A stretch of DNA of 64,000 nt from an uncultured Sphingomonadaceae bacterium (GCA_938050045.1 CALLJS010000006.1:62001-126000), one strand, 5' to 3'. Shown: positions 8,454-18,275, numbered from the stretch's first letter. Translations and numbers: made by a program. Notes: a model not told the origin generated them from the letters alone.

Positions 8454-9533
8454 ATGAAATTTGACATTCAGCCCAATATAAACCCTGTCTCGGCACAAGA
8501 ACGTCAGGATATTTTGCGCGATCCAGGGTTTGGCACTGTCTTCACCGATCATATGGCGATCCTTAAATATAGCGAAGATAAGGGCTGGCATGATGCGCAA
8601 ATTACCGCAAGAGAGCCTATCTCTCTCGACCCAGCAACCTGTGTTTTACATTATGCCCAAGAAATTTTCGAAGGGATGAAGGCGTATCGCACCAATGATG
8701 GCGCAGCCCTATTTCGCCCTGATGAAAATGCACGCCGATTCCAGCAATCGGCAAAGCGTATGGCCATGCCATTATTGCCCGAAGATATGTTCGTTGAATC
8801 GGTCAAACAATTAGTAAAAATTGACCAAGATTGGATTCCCGACATTGACGGCGGCTCGCTCTATTTGCGCCCCTTTATGTTCGCCAGCGAGGTGTTTTTG
8901 GGGGTTCGCCCTGCCAAAGAATATATCTATATGGTCATAGCATCTCCAGCGGGCGGATATTTCAAAAGCGGCTCACCCGCCATTCGCATATGGGTGTCCG
9001 AAGAGTATAGCCGCGCGGCCATTGGCGGAACTGGTGCGGCCAAATGCGGCGGAAATTATGCGGCCAGCCTATCCGCGCAAGCCGAGGCTATTGAAAATGG
9101 CTGCGACCAAGTCGTATTTTTGGATGCAGCAGAGCGCAAATGGGTCGAAGAATTGGGCGGTATGAACCTATTTTTCCTCTGCGATGATAAGACCGTTATC
9201 ACGCCGCCGCTATCTGGAACAATATTAGCTGGGATCACGCGCAAATCGATAATCACATTGCTGCGCGACAAAGGTTATGATGTAAAAGAGCAGCCCTATT
9301 CCATCGACCAATGGCGCAATGATGCCAATAATGGCGTGTTAAAAGAGGTATTTGCTTGCGGAACAGCGGCCGTTGTAACAGCGGTGGGCCACATATGTTC
9401 GCGCGATGGTAATTTCACTGTCGCCAAGGGCGAACCTGGCGCATTAACGACTGAATTGCGCCAACAAATTACCAATATTCAAAAATGCATTGGGCTTGAT
9501 CCTTATGGTTGGGCCGTGAAATTAGAAGCATGA
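8454..9533 (+). CDS. ilvE: Branched-chain amino acid aminotransferase
   Basis: A 359-aa fold-type IV PLP enzyme that interconverts valine, leucine and isoleucine with their 2-oxo acids. The PLP lysine is probably Lys197 in GGTGAAKCGGNYAASL. The conserved N-terminal LHYAQEIFEGMKAYR (about residues 65-79) and the C-terminal FACGTAAVVTAVG (about 301-313) match the long (type II) BCAT group. It has its own promoter at 8397-8425 and is divergent from the MarR gene. A monocistronic transcript seems likely, since tRNA-Gln follows with a promoter of its own. Confidence 0.95.
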   Translation: MKFDIQPNINPVSAQERQDILRDPGFGTVFTDHMAILKYSEDKGWHDAQITAREPISLDPATCVLHYAQEIFEGMKAYRTNDGAALFRPDENARRFQQSAKRMAMPLLPEDMFVESVKQLVKIDQDWIPDIDGGSLYLRPFMFASEVFLGVRPAKEYIYMVIASPAGGYFKSGSPAIRIWVSEEYSRAAIGGTGAAKCGGNYAASLSAQAEAIENGCDQVVFLDAAERKWVEELGGMNLFFLCDDKTVITPPLSGTILAGITRKSIITLLRDKGYDVKEQPYSIDQWRNDANNGVLKEVFACGTAAVVTAVGHICSRDGNFTVAKGEPGALTTELRQQITNIQKCIGLDPYGWAVKLEA

Positions 9534-9588
9534 GTAAAATTCAATATTAAACTTTGCGAGAATTCTCTAAAAAAAGTAACACTAGCTA

Positions 9589-9617
9589 TTGCTCTATTCT
9601 TATAAGTTCGATAATAG
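9589..9617 (+). promoter_or_regulatory. Probable promoter of tRNA-Gln
   Basis: TTGCTC at 9589-9594 and TAATAG at 9612-9617 are 17 bases apart, and the tRNA begins 28 bases after the -10 box. This is a reasonable sigma70 match seen by eye. Confidence 0.45.
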
Positions 9618-9645
9618 CCGCTTTCGTCGATGCAAAGTCGACTGC

Positions 9646-9720
9646 TGGGGTGTAGCCAAGCGGTAAGGCACCGGTTTTTGGTATCGGCATGCGCAGGTTC
9701 GAATCCTGCCACCCCAGCCA
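9646..9720 (+). tRNA. tRNA-Gln (anticodon TTG)
   Basis: A complete 75-base tRNA with encoded CCA (9718-9720). The acceptor stem TGGGGTG pairs with CACCCCA and the discriminator base is G. The anticodon stem CCGGT/ATCGG closes the loop TTTTGGT, giving anticodon TTG, which reads CAA. The T arm GCAGG TTCGAAT CCTGC is standard. It lies between ilvE and the response-regulator gene. Confidence 0.97.
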
Positions 9721-9837
9721 TTTTTGATGATGCTAATTTTCATCGCATTCGAATCATCAATAGCATTATTCTCCATAAGATTTAATTATCGTTCTAGTTT
9801 CTCAAATATATGGAATAATAGCAAGAACTAAAAGTAA

Positions 9838-9871
9838 TTTGTAAAGGTTTGTAAATCAAACTGCTTTACAA
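9838..9871. promoter_or_regulatory. TTTGTAAA direct repeats upstream of the response regulator
   Basis: Two TTTGTAAA units occur 10 bases apart (9838 and 9848), followed by an inverted CTTTACAA at 9864-9871; TTGTAAAG at 9839-9846 and CTTTACAA form a perfect 8-bp inverted repeat. Direct repeats with one-turn spacing are how OmpR-type regulators usually bind, so autoregulation by the downstream regulator is plausible but not shown. Confidence 0.4.
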
Positions 9872-9934
9872 TTGTTCCAAGTGTAAAATATGTGTACGCA
9901 GTAATTGTACAAATAATATTAGTAGGAATTATTA

Positions 9935-10621
9935 ATGCGCATAGCACTAGCCGACGATCATCAAGATGTTTTAGATTTCATGACTTCTATTTTAGAAGAA
10001 TTGGAACATATTGTTGTAACTTTTCCAGACGGAGAGCGTCTATCTCAGGGATTGATGCGCGATACTTTTGATCTGGTCATCCTAGATTGGAACATGCCCA
10101 AAAAAGATGGTCTCGCCGTTCTAAATTGGATGCAAGAAGCTATTAAAGAGGCTCCTCCTGTTATCATGATGACAAGCCGCACGGCCAAAAATGACATTAC
10201 TGCTGCGCTCAATGCTGGTGCTGATGATTATATTACAAAACCAGAAGATCGAAACGTTATTGCGGCTCGTATTTCGGCAATGCTAAGGCGTTCAACAACT
10301 AGCGGCTCTTTTGAGACCAAAGCGGTCTATGGTAAATATACCTTAGACAGAATTGACCATAAAGTCATGTATGATAGCAAAGAAGTCACGCTTACAGCCA
10401 AAGAATTTGAGCTAATCGATCTATTGTTCCGTAATCGTGATCGGACAATGTCGCGTGATTATATCATGGAAACGATATGGCGCACCAACGCGGCTCTGAC
10501 CACACGTACTCTAGATATGCATATTTCTCGGGTGAGATCGAAGCTGAATTTGAAACCAGAAAATGGGTTTCGGATATTCACTGTATTTGGCTATGGGTAC
10601 CGCTTGGAAACATTGAACTGA
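9935..10621 (+). CDS. OmpR-family response regulator
   Basis: A 228-aa two-component regulator. The receiver domain covers about residues 1-120, with the acidic pocket ADDHQ at 6-10, probable phosphorylation at Asp51 (LVILDWNMPKKDG) and the conserved lysine in ADDYITKPE. A winged-helix DNA-binding domain fills 130-228 (LTAKEFELIDLLFRN, then TLDMHISRVRSKL). The start ATG follows AGTAGGAATT. It is first in a same-strand set with the LysM-FecR protein and the CHASE2 kinase, which is its likely partner. Targets are unknown; repeats at 9838-9871 may be its own binding sites. Confidence 0.93.
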   Translation: MRIALADDHQDVLDFMTSILEELEHIVVTFPDGERLSQGLMRDTFDLVILDWNMPKKDGLAVLNWMQEAIKEAPPVIMMTSRTAKNDITAALNAGADDYITKPEDRNVIAARISAMLRRSTTSGSFETKAVYGKYTLDRIDHKVMYDSKEVTLTAKEFELIDLLFRNRDRTMSRDYIMETIWRTNAALTTRTLDMHISRVRSKLNLKPENGFRIFTVFGYGYRLETLN

Positions 10622-10735
10622 TAAATTACAAATATTTACTATTACCTCATGGCCCGTTCATGTTGCATAATTATATTAGCGTGTGTTTCTGTCATTTATC
10701 ATGTAGGGGTGAATGCATAAAATATAGTTTAAGGG

Positions 10736-12133
10736 ATGAGCATGTATAATATTGGAAACATAGAGTCAGCACCATCATCAAAAACGGCAATGATGAGATA
10801 TAGTCTTGCGCTATTTCTCATCTTATCGATGCTGCTATTAGCGATGATGCAGCCTGCCAATGCCAATACGCAAGTGAAAAAAAATGCTATCCCTTATATC
10901 ATCCAATCTGGGGATACATTACTGGAAATAAAGAATAAATATATCCGTCCCGAAATATCTTATCGCCTGATTCAAAAATATAATGGCATCGACAATAATA
11001 AACGTTTGAAAATTGGCTCTACATTATTTTTACCGCGCCAATATTTGCTCTATAAACAAAGCCGAGCCGAGATACTCTCTTTGCGCGGCGATATATTAAT
11101 TGCGGATAATAGAGGCGAGGAAGCAAAGCGTTATAAAGTCGGTGATGTGATAAGCGAGGGGGCTGTTATCAACACAGGCCGTTCGTCATTCATGTCATTG
11201 GCATTAGAAGATGGATCACAAATATCATTGCCATCCAACAGCAATGTCACCCTAAAACGCATGCGCCGCTATGTCATTGAACGTGCGATTGATTATGATT
11301 TTGATATAATGAGAGGCGGCAGCCGTACAAAAGTATCTCCATTACGCGGTAGCAATGATCGTTTTAGAATTCGCACCCCAAAAGCGGTTTCCGCCGTAAG
11401 GGGAACCGAATTTCAAATGCGGGTTGATGATAGTACAGACAATGCCATTGCCGAGGTCGTCGAAGGCCGCCTCTCGGTATCGAATAGCATCACCAACAGA
11501 GAAGTTCCTTTGCCCGCTGGTAATGGTTTGGCTGTCACCAAAACGGGCAGAGAAATTAAAGAGAAGCTCTTGCCTGCTCCAGAGGTCATCAATGGCACCG
11601 ACATTCAAAAAAATGAAAATATTAGCTTTGAAATTGCTCCTGTAAAAGGGGCCAATAAATATCGCATCTCGCTGGCCAATGATGCGAGCTTTTTAGAGCA
11701 GTTTGAGGATAAAATTATCGATGGCAACAGCCTGACTTTGCCATCGCTTGATAATGGGCGTTATTTTTTACGGGCCTCTGCAATATCCGTGAATGGCATC
11801 GAAGGGCTATATAATACCTATTCCTTTAAGCGTTTACAAAATAGCGTTAAAGCACAAGCCGCCAAGGATGATAATGGCCTATTATTCAAATGGTCTGCCA
11901 ATAGCGAAACCAATAGAAGCTTTCATTTCCAATTCTTCGCCAGCAATGGCAAAGACAAACCCAAGAGTGAGATAGCCATTATTGATGAGTCAGGGTTGAA
12001 ATCAAATAATATTTTATTATCCAATATTAGCCAAGGCGAATATGTATGGCGTTTGGGCACTATGATTTTTGATGAAGGCGAGGTTCATACCAATTGGACT
12101 GAATATCAATCATTAACCATTGGCCCAGAATAA
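10736..12133 (+). CDS. LysM and FecR domain secreted protein
   Basis: A 465-aa exported protein. A hydrophobic signal segment (about residues 21-40) ends at a likely signal-peptidase site near QPANANT. A LysM domain (53-100; YIIQSGDTLLEIKNKY at its start, LKIGSTLFLP at its end) should bind peptidoglycan. A FecR domain follows at about 110-260, including TPKAVSAVRGTEFQMRVDD. The C-terminal 200 residues look like repeated beta-sandwich modules with no clear name. It sits between a response regulator and a CHASE2 kinase. FecR proteins next to CHASE2 sensors are seen in many bacteria, and this one may feed a periplasmic signal to the kinase; that role is inferred. Confidence 0.88.
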   Translation: MSMYNIGNIESAPSSKTAMMRYSLALFLILSMLLLAMMQPANANTQVKKNAIPYIIQSGDTLLEIKNKYIRPEISYRLIQKYNGIDNNKRLKIGSTLFLPRQYLLYKQSRAEILSLRGDILIADNRGEEAKRYKVGDVISEGAVINTGRSSFMSLALEDGSQISLPSNSNVTLKRMRRYVIERAIDYDFDIMRGGSRTKVSPLRGSNDRFRIRTPKAVSAVRGTEFQMRVDDSTDNAIAEVVEGRLSVSNSITNREVPLPAGNGLAVTKTGREIKEKLLPAPEVINGTDIQKNENISFEIAPVKGANKYRISLANDASFLEQFEDKIIDGNSLTLPSLDNGRYFLRASAISVNGIEGLYNTYSFKRLQNSVKAQAAKDDNGLLFKWSANSETNRSFHFQFFASNGKDKPKSEIAIIDESGLKSNNILLSNISQGEYVWRLGTMIFDEGEVHTNWTEYQSLTIGPE

Positions 12134-12258
12134 TGGTTTGCGATGGCTCAAAATAGCAGAATAATGACCCAGAATAATGGCTTATAAATGGCTTATCTTG
12201 GCCAATTAATGGCTTGTGATGGCTTGCGCATTTACCTGCATCCCTTAATAGATATTAT
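12134..12258. repeat. Degenerate ATGGCTT repeats between the FecR and kinase genes
   Basis: This 125-base spacer holds five copies of (A/G)ATGGCT(T/C) and two copies of CCCAGAATAATGG, the first overlapping the end of the LysM-FecR gene. No gene or terminator was recognised in it. It looks like the product of local duplication. Confidence 0.6.
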
Positions 12259-14622
12259 ATGACATTTCGCCTGCGCCTTATTATCGAATGGATTATTATT
12301 GCATTGCTTGCCAATGGAGTCATTATCGCATTTTTACATTGGGACATAACCGCATCATTCGATAATTTGCTCTATGATGGCTTAAGCGAAAGCGCTAGGC
12401 CAACAGCAGATGACGCAATATTGATAGTCGCAATCGACGACGCTAGCTTGAAAGAATTTGGAAAATGGCCGTGGGGACGCGACCAACATGCGCAAGTTAT
12501 CAATAATATTAAAAAATTAGAGCCGCGCTCAATATCGCTTGATATTATCCTGAGCGAGACAGGCGAACCAGAGGCTGATGTCTCGCTTTCCAAAGCCCTT
12601 TATGGCGATCCGCTTAGCGCATTAGAAACGCAATCAAATGAGCCAGCAATCTTTCTCCCGCTCCATTTTGTAACGCCTGGCAATGATGGCAGAGCCTTTG
12701 ATACGATACTTCCTGCTCCGCTATTCTTAGACCCCCTCAATCACCAGAAAAACTTAGGCCATGTTAATTTAGCATTTGATAATGACGGTATTTTGCGAAA
12801 AAATAATATTTGCTTCCAAGCCTCAGAAGAGGCACCGCAATGGCCGCATTTGATGGAGCGCATTTATCAAAATCGCCATAATAAGCCCTCTGCAACCCTG
12901 CAAAAGGCACTCAAAAAACCATTGTGCGATGCGCCCGTCCTGATTCCATTTAGCGCAAGCGGCAGCATTTCAACTATTTCATATAGCGAAGCTGCAAATG
13001 ATACTATGTTGCCAGATTCAGTGCGCGGGAAAGATATTATCATTGGGGCCACAGCCGCTGGTTTAGGCGATAATTACCCCACCCCCTCTAGCAATGGTAG
13101 CCTGACCCCAGGCGTTGAGATTATCGCAAATATGTTAGGGGCATTAGAGCGTGATGACTTTGTGACACCTCTCTCACTTTGGCAAAGTGCCCTCATATCT
13201 TTGCTGCCCATTTGGATACTTTTGCTCGGCTTTCTGCGCTGGCAACCGCGTCTTATTCTAATGGCTTCAGGCCTGATATTCTTGGCTCTATTAATTTCGA
13301 GCGCAGCATTTTTATATTTTGGATATTGGTTTCCACCTGGCCCCGCTTTGGCCGCTTTATTATTGGCATATCCGCTATGGGGTTGGCGCCGATTGCAGGC
13401 GATAAGCTATTATATGGGGAAAAAACTTCGGGAATTGGAGAGCGATGAAGATAGCTCGCCGCTCGGCCTAATTCAAAAAAAATCAATCGATTTGGTCGGA
13501 AAACAGCGCGATACGCTCGATCAAGCCATTGATAATATTCGTGATTTGCGCCGTTTCGTTACCGATACTCTTTCTGGATTACCCGATCCAATGTTCGTTA
13601 TCAACATGGATAATGAAGTCATTTTATCAAATGATATTTTGAATATACGCATCGACAGTAATTTGGTAGGCGGCGATTTATCCAATGCTATTGATACATT
13701 GGTGCGCAAAGAGGACAGGCCCTCTGTTTGGCAATATATTGATGCAAGCGATATAGATTCTGCCAACATCATCATCGATCAAGAAGAAATAGTGCGGATG
13801 GTGGATAATTACAGCAGCAGCTATGCCCGTTTCACATCGCCGCGGGGCCGTAATTTTGTTATGCGCCGTGTACCATTGCGCAATAATGAAGGCGAATATA
13901 GAGGCTATATCCATTATTTGGCCGATATTACCGCGCTAGCCCGTGCAGATTCGCAGCGCGAGGAAATGTTGCAATTACTCTCGCATGATATGCGCGCCCC
14001 ACAATCGGCTATTCTAGCTCTGCTCGATGGGAAAATCGACGAACAAGCCAAACAAAGCATTGCCAATAATTCAAAACGAACATTGCAATTAGCGCAAGAT
14101 TTTGTTGAAATTGCCCGCATGGGCGAAACCCCATTTGACGGTGAAGAATTATTAATAGACAGCTTAGTCGAAGAGGTGATTGATTCCCTATGGCCGCTCG
14201 CAAATGAGAGAGGTATCAAGATTGATCTTAGCAATATCGACGATGGAACTTTTATCATCGGCGAAGCAGACAGCCTGTCGCGCGCTTTCATGAACTTGCT
14301 CGACAATGCTATAAAATTTAGCCCCGATAATTCTAATATCGCGGTCAAAATTAAGAATATGGAGTTTGGCAAAACCACTATGGTGAGCATCACGATAGAA
14401 GATCAAGGCGATGGTATTGATAGCGATATGCTACCGATTTTATTTGAAAAATTCACAACCAATCGTGGTAATGAGGGCCGTGCTCAGGGGACGGGCCTTG
14501 GTTTATCATTTGTCTCAGCAGTGATTGAACGGCATCATGGTAGCATTTCAGCGGATAATAAACGCGATGGCGGTGCCATTTTCAGTATATTGATTCCAGA
14601 GTCGATAGAAAATGATGAGTGA
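12259..14622 (+). CDS. CHASE2-PAS sensor histidine kinase
   Basis: A 787-aa membrane sensor kinase. One N-terminal transmembrane segment (about residues 9-26) leads to a periplasmic CHASE2 domain (about 30-290; FDNLLYDGLSESARPTADDA, IVAIDDASLKEFGKWPWGR). Three further hydrophobic segments lie at 307-375, then a PAS-like region (about 430-550). The H-box LLSHDMRAPQSAIL has the phospho-acceptor His at about 576, the N-box NLLDNAIKFS is near 680, and the ATP lid has EDQGDGID and GTGLGLSF. All catalytic boxes are intact. It is third in an operon with its likely response regulator and a LysM-FecR protein. The signal is unknown. Confidence 0.92.
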   Translation: MTFRLRLIIEWIIIALLANGVIIAFLHWDITASFDNLLYDGLSESARPTADDAILIVAIDDASLKEFGKWPWGRDQHAQVINNIKKLEPRSISLDIILSETGEPEADVSLSKALYGDPLSALETQSNEPAIFLPLHFVTPGNDGRAFDTILPAPLFLDPLNHQKNLGHVNLAFDNDGILRKNNICFQASEEAPQWPHLMERIYQNRHNKPSATLQKALKKPLCDAPVLIPFSASGSISTISYSEAANDTMLPDSVRGKDIIIGATAAGLGDNYPTPSSNGSLTPGVEIIANMLGALERDDFVTPLSLWQSALISLLPIWILLLGFLRWQPRLILMASGLIFLALLISSAAFLYFGYWFPPGPALAALLLAYPLWGWRRLQAISYYMGKKLRELESDEDSSPLGLIQKKSIDLVGKQRDTLDQAIDNIRDLRRFVTDTLSGLPDPMFVINMDNEVILSNDILNIRIDSNLVGGDLSNAIDTLVRKEDRPSVWQYIDASDIDSANIIIDQEEIVRMVDNYSSSYARFTSPRGRNFVMRRVPLRNNEGEYRGYIHYLADITALARADSQREEMLQLLSHDMRAPQSAILALLDGKIDEQAKQSIANNSKRTLQLAQDFVEIARMGETPFDGEELLIDSLVEEVIDSLWPLANERGIKIDLSNIDDGTFIIGEADSLSRAFMNLLDNAIKFSPDNSNIAVKIKNMEFGKTTMVSITIEDQGDGIDSDMLPILFEKFTTNRGNEGRAQGTGLGLSFVSAVIERHHGSISADNKRDGGAIFSILIPESIENDE

Positions 14623-15123
14623 TTAATTAACCGGCAACAGATTTGATAGAGCGACACTCGTTAAATAGCGCATGCTATTTTGCTCATCAATATCGCATCT
14701 TCTCTGCGCTGCAGCACCTTCATAATGAATGCTACCATCGTTAATATCATACATTTTCAGCGATAATTTTATAACATTATCATCGCAAAACTTCAAAAAT
14801 ACATCATCCGTAGATTCCGATATGACCGCTTTACCATCTTCATTTTGAACGCTGACAGAGCTTGCCGCATCGCGCTGAGACAGCGTGATCGTGACATATA
14901 ATTGACCATCATCCACCTGACGATAGCCTCTCTTGGTCAACTTATCTCTGACCAATTTTTGTGCTAAAATATAAGCATCGCTTCTATTTTCAACCGTATG
15001 GGCGAATTGAAATGTCTTGCTTTGCAAAACAGTGGGGGTTGAAATATTAGTTTCTAGGGGGTGATTACAAGCAGCCAATAAAAATAATGATGCAAAAGCA
15101 GCTATAGGCCCAATATTTTTCAT
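14623..15123 (-). CDS. Lipoprotein, DUF4136-like
   Basis: A 166-aa predicted lipoprotein with the lipobox LLAAC (Cys19) after a short hydrophobic leader. The body, with YILAQKLVRDKLTKRGYRQV and the strand LYVTITLSQRD, resembles the DUF4136 family; this is recognition from pattern and not certain. No function is known. It is convergent with, and directly abuts, the CHASE2 kinase gene, so the two transcripts must end in each other's coding region or run through. Confidence 0.75.
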   Translation of the reverse strand: MKNIGPIAAFASLFLLAACNHPLETNISTPTVLQSKTFQFAHTVENRSDAYILAQKLVRDKLTKRGYRQVDDGQLYVTITLSQRDAASSVSVQNEDGKAVISESTDDVFLKFCDDNVIKLSLKMYDINDGSIHYEGAAAQRRCDIDEQNSMRYLTSVALSNLLPVN

Positions 15124-15223
15124 AATATCTCCTGTTCAACACCATTTTAAGCATTGCTCTATTTGTAACAAAAATTTTACAAATAAGCTAATATATAATG
15201 TGATTAATCATTATTTTTAGTGG

Positions 15224-15418
15224 TTAAGATTGGGTTAGAATAAAGTAAATGATATAAAGCCATGAAAATAGACCATGAATTATTGCCCAGATAATCGACT
15301 CATTAGCCACATAACTTACCGCTATCGCTAAGGTGGAGCCAAATGTCACACCGCGCTGAACGGTACGATTGGTTGTTACATAATGATATAATGGTGGTTT
15401 TCCTGATGGTTGTTCCAT
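15224..15418 (-). CDS. Small membrane protein, 64 aa
   Basis: A short protein with a basic N-terminal part (YHYVTTNRTVQRGVTFG) and one or two hydrophobic segments (about residues 25-62). It begins five bases after the end of the DAHP synthase gene on the same strand, so it is probably co-translated with it. I do not recognise a family name, but the composition and tight spacing argue for a real gene. Its function is unknown. Confidence 0.65.
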   Translation of the reverse strand: MEQPSGKPPLYHYVTTNRTVQRGVTFGSTLAIAVSYVANESIIWAIIHGLFSWLYIIYFILTQS

Positions 15419-15423
15419 ATCAA

Positions 15424-16794
15424 TTATGCCGCCAAACTATTGCGTTCAGATATTTCACGATTGAGCATCTCTGCCAATAAAAATGCAAGCTCGATCGATT
15501 GCGCCGCATTTAAGCGCGGATCGCAATGGGTGTGATAACGATCCGCTAAACTCTCATCGGTAACGGCCACCGCACCGCCGGTGCATTCGGTCACATTCTG
15601 ACCCGTCATTTCACAGTGGATGCCCCCAGCGATGCTACCTTCGGCGCGATGCACCGCAAAAAAGCCTCTTACTTCGGCCAATATACGCTCAAATGGGCGA
15701 GTTTTATACCCGCTGTCCGATTTGATAACATTCCCATGCATAGGGTCGCATGACCATGTTACGGGATGCCCCTCGCGCATGACGGCGCGCACTAATTTTG
15801 GTAAGCCAGACTCAATCTTATCATGGCCATAGCGTGTTATCAGCGTCATCCGCCCAGCTTCACGATTGGGGTTTAATGTATCGAGCATAGGCAGCAGGGC
15901 ATCTGGTTCCAAAGATGGGCCGCACTTCATGCCAATCGGATTATCTATACCGCGCAAAAATTCAACATGTGCGCTGCCATCAAAACGTGTCCTATCGCCA
16001 ATCCATAGAAAATGCGCAGAAGTATCATACCATTTACCCGTTATCGAATCTTGGCGTGTTAAGGCCTGTTCATAGGGCAATAATAAAGCTTCGTGGCTGG
16101 TATAAAATTGAGTCGCTTTTAACTGCGGAACAGTATCGGGATTGATGCCGCATGCTTCCATAAATTCTAAGGCTTCGCCAATTTTATCAGCCATGTCAGA
16201 AAATTTCTTTGCCCATGGACTACGGCCCATAAATTCTAATGTCCAACCATGTACTTGCTTCAAATTAGCATAGCCGCCTTGGCTAAATGCGCGCAATAGA
16301 TTGAGCGTAGCAGCCGCTTGGCTATAGGCTTTTACCATACGCTCTGGGTCGGGCTCTCTGGCCTTTTTTTCAAAGGCAATATCGTTGATAATATCGCCGC
16401 GATAGCTTGGTAATTCGACGCCATCAATATTTTCGACATCGCTGCTGCGCGGTTTGGCAAATTGCCCTGCCATACGCCCTAATTTTACCGTCGGTTGTTT
16501 CGATGCATAGGTTAGCACAACGGCCATTTGCAATATGACGCGAAATGTATCGCGAATATTGTTGGGGTGAAATTCGGCAAAACTCTCTGCACAATCGCCG
16601 CCTTGCAATAAAAAGGCTTTGCCTTCTGCCACGTCGGCCAAATCAGCTTTCAAGCTTCTAGCTTCACCAGCAAATACCAGCGGTGGATAAGAACCAAGCT
16701 TTTCCTCTGTCGCATTTAATGCAGCAACATCGCGATAGGTTGGCATTTGAATACCATTATGATCGCGCCAGCTTTGCGGCGTCCAATTCGCCAT
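15424..16794 (-). CDS. Class II 3-deoxy-7-phosphoheptulonate synthase
   Basis: A 456-aa DAHP synthase that joins phosphoenolpyruvate and erythrose 4-phosphate, the first step of aromatic amino acid synthesis. The class II (plant-type) signature [12 protein letters not shown] is at residues 61-72, with Cys68 a likely metal ligand. Other conserved stretches are [33 protein letters not shown] and [10 protein letters not shown]. Length matches the family. It is followed by a 64-aa membrane protein five bases downstream. No aromatic leader peptide or attenuator was seen in the 176 bases before the next gene. Confidence 0.95.
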   Translation of the reverse strand: MANWTPQSWRDHNGIQMPTYRDVAALNATEEKLGSYPPLVFAGEARSLKADLADVAEGKAFLLQGGDCAESFAEFHPNNIRDTFRVILQMAVVLTYASKQPTVKLGRMAGQFAKPRSSDVENIDGVELPSYRGDIINDIAFEKKAREPDPERMVKAYSQAAATLNLLRAFSQGGYANLKQVHGWTLEFMGRSPWAKKFSDMADKIGEALEFMEACGINPDTVPQLKATQFYTSHEALLLPYEQALTRQDSITGKWYDTSAHFLWIGDRTRFDGSAHVEFLRGIDNPIGMKCGPSLEPDALLPMLDTLNPNREAGRMTLITRYGHDKIESGLPKLVRAVMREGHPVTWSCDPMHGNVIKSDSGYKTRPFERILAEVRGFFAVHRAEGSIAGGIHCEMTGQNVTECTGGAVAVTDESLADRYHTHCDPRLNAAQSIELAFLLAEMLNREISERNSLAA

Positions 16795-16970
16795 TTTAAT
16801 TCTCCGTTCGCCTTAAATATTCATATCATCGCTATAGACTATTTTTACAATCGCCTAGATATTATTAGTTTCAAACGTCATCATATAGAGGGGTTTTTCA
16901 TCGAAATATCAGAAAATCGGCAATTTTTCGAGTGATATTATTCAATTTACCTCAGCGCAAATAGGACGAT

Positions 16971-18275
16971 TTACTCGCCAGTCACTTTTTTGTCACCGCT
17001 TAGGGCTTTATCATCGCTTGAGGCTTTATCACTCTCCAAAACTGGCGTTTCTGCTGCTTTTGTTTCAATCGTAACACCGCGCCGCGTGATATAATATGTT
17101 GCAAAACTAGCCAGCCAATGACTACCAGAATAATGCGCAGCCGATACCGATTCCAAACCGGATTTTGCATGCGCTTTTTTAGCCGCATCTAATGAGGCTA
17201 TGCGCGGATCATCTTCTGCCAATGCGCTTGCTATACCATCGAGCGCCCAAGCCCGAGATAAATTAAGACCATCAATATGCACTAGCTTCCCATCGCTGGG
17301 ATCATTGACAATGCCAATTTTCAACCAATCACCATCCCGATCGCCATCCCGAAAACCAGCGTCATCTATAGGAATATTGGGCAAAAATTTACTCAGCCAT
17401 GTTGAGAACTCTTGCGGCGGCAATAGTCTGCGCATCAAATCGGCTTCCATCAAGCAAGGCGAGAGAAAATCTTCGCCCGATGGCTCATAGCCCAAGGGGC
17501 AATTTTCATCATTTTGATGAAATTCGAGGCTTTTATCGCGCACAAGCCGCCCTAGACCCGCATCGCCGCCAGCGCGTTCCCAATCCAATATCAGTCCAAA
17601 AGCAAAGGCCGTTTGATTGTGGGTGCCAATGCGCACAGGATAAGCCAATTTGGGCAGCCATTTTTTTAATTTCTCAATGATTACAAATTCCAACGGCGCC
17701 ATAATTTCCATAAGCTGTTTTGCTTTTTGGGCTTTTGCACCCTGGCCTTTGCTAATGTCGCGCAATTCGGTCATTAATTGGAAATACCAAGCCACACCAT
17801 AAGGCCGCTCAAAACTATCGCGGTCATTGCCAAGAAAATATTGCCGTTCGATGGCTACTTTTTCTGGCGTAAAACTATTATCCAATAATGCTTCTATATC
17901 TGCGTCTAATTCGGGGACATCATTACGCCCCCATAAACGCACCAATAACCAATGCCCATGAACAGAGCTGTGCCAGTCGAAACAACCGTAGAAAATCGGA
18001 TATAATTCTTGCGGAGATTTCACATCTTCGCCGCTGGAAAGCACATGTGCAATTTTATTGGGATATTGGCGGGCCACACAATCCAATGCTAGCCTTGCAA
18101 ATTTGGCTTCGGTCGTCGCGATCGCATCGCCTGCAATTGTATCGGCTATAGGCGCAAATCGGCCTGGGGTTTTTTCAGCAATCGTTCCGCTTCGTTCGGC
18201 GTCTCCCTCGCCGTTGCATGCAGAGACAAGCAATAATATCGATAAAAGAGAGATTTTATACTTAAGTTTCGGCAT
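16971..18275 (-). CDS. DUF2891 family lipoprotein
   Basis: A 434-aa predicted lipoprotein with the lipobox LVSAC (Cys20). The body carries the DUF2891 hallmarks: LDCVARQYPNKIAHVL near the start of the domain, YPIFYGCFDWHSSVHGHW and RIGTHNQTAFAFGL. The His/Trp-rich motif suggests an enzyme with an alpha-alpha toroid fold, but no reaction is established. A 12-bp duplication at 17329-17352 doubles an RDGD peptide. The C-terminal 30 residues are lysine- and acid-rich and low in complexity. Confidence 0.85.
   Translation of the reverse strand: MPKLKYKISLLSILLLVSACNGEGDAERSGTIAEKTPGRFAPIADTIAGDAIATTEAKFARLALDCVARQYPNKIAHVLSSGEDVKSPQELYPIFYGCFDWHSSVHGHWLLVRLWGRNDVPELDADIEALLDNSFTPEKVAIERQYFLGNDRDSFERPYGVAWYFQLMTELRDISKGQGAKAQKAKQLMEIMAPLEFVIIEKLKKWLPKLAYPVRIGTHNQTAFAFGLILDWERAGGDAGLGRLVRDKSLEFHQNDENCPLGYEPSGEDFLSPCLMEADLMRRLLPPQEFSTWLSKFLPNIPIDDAGFRDGDRDGDWLKIGIVNDPSDGKLVHIDGLNLSRAWALDGIASALAEDDPRIASLDAAKKAHAKSGLESVSAAHYSGSHWLASFATYYITRRGVTIETKAAETPVLESDKASSDDKALSGDKKVTGE
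17329..17352. repeat. 12-bp tandem duplication inside the DUF2891 gene
   Basis: Two adjacent units, TCACCATCCCGA and TCGCCATCCCGA, differ by one base and encode a doubled arginine-aspartate-glycine-aspartate peptide in frame. Confidence 0.8.
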
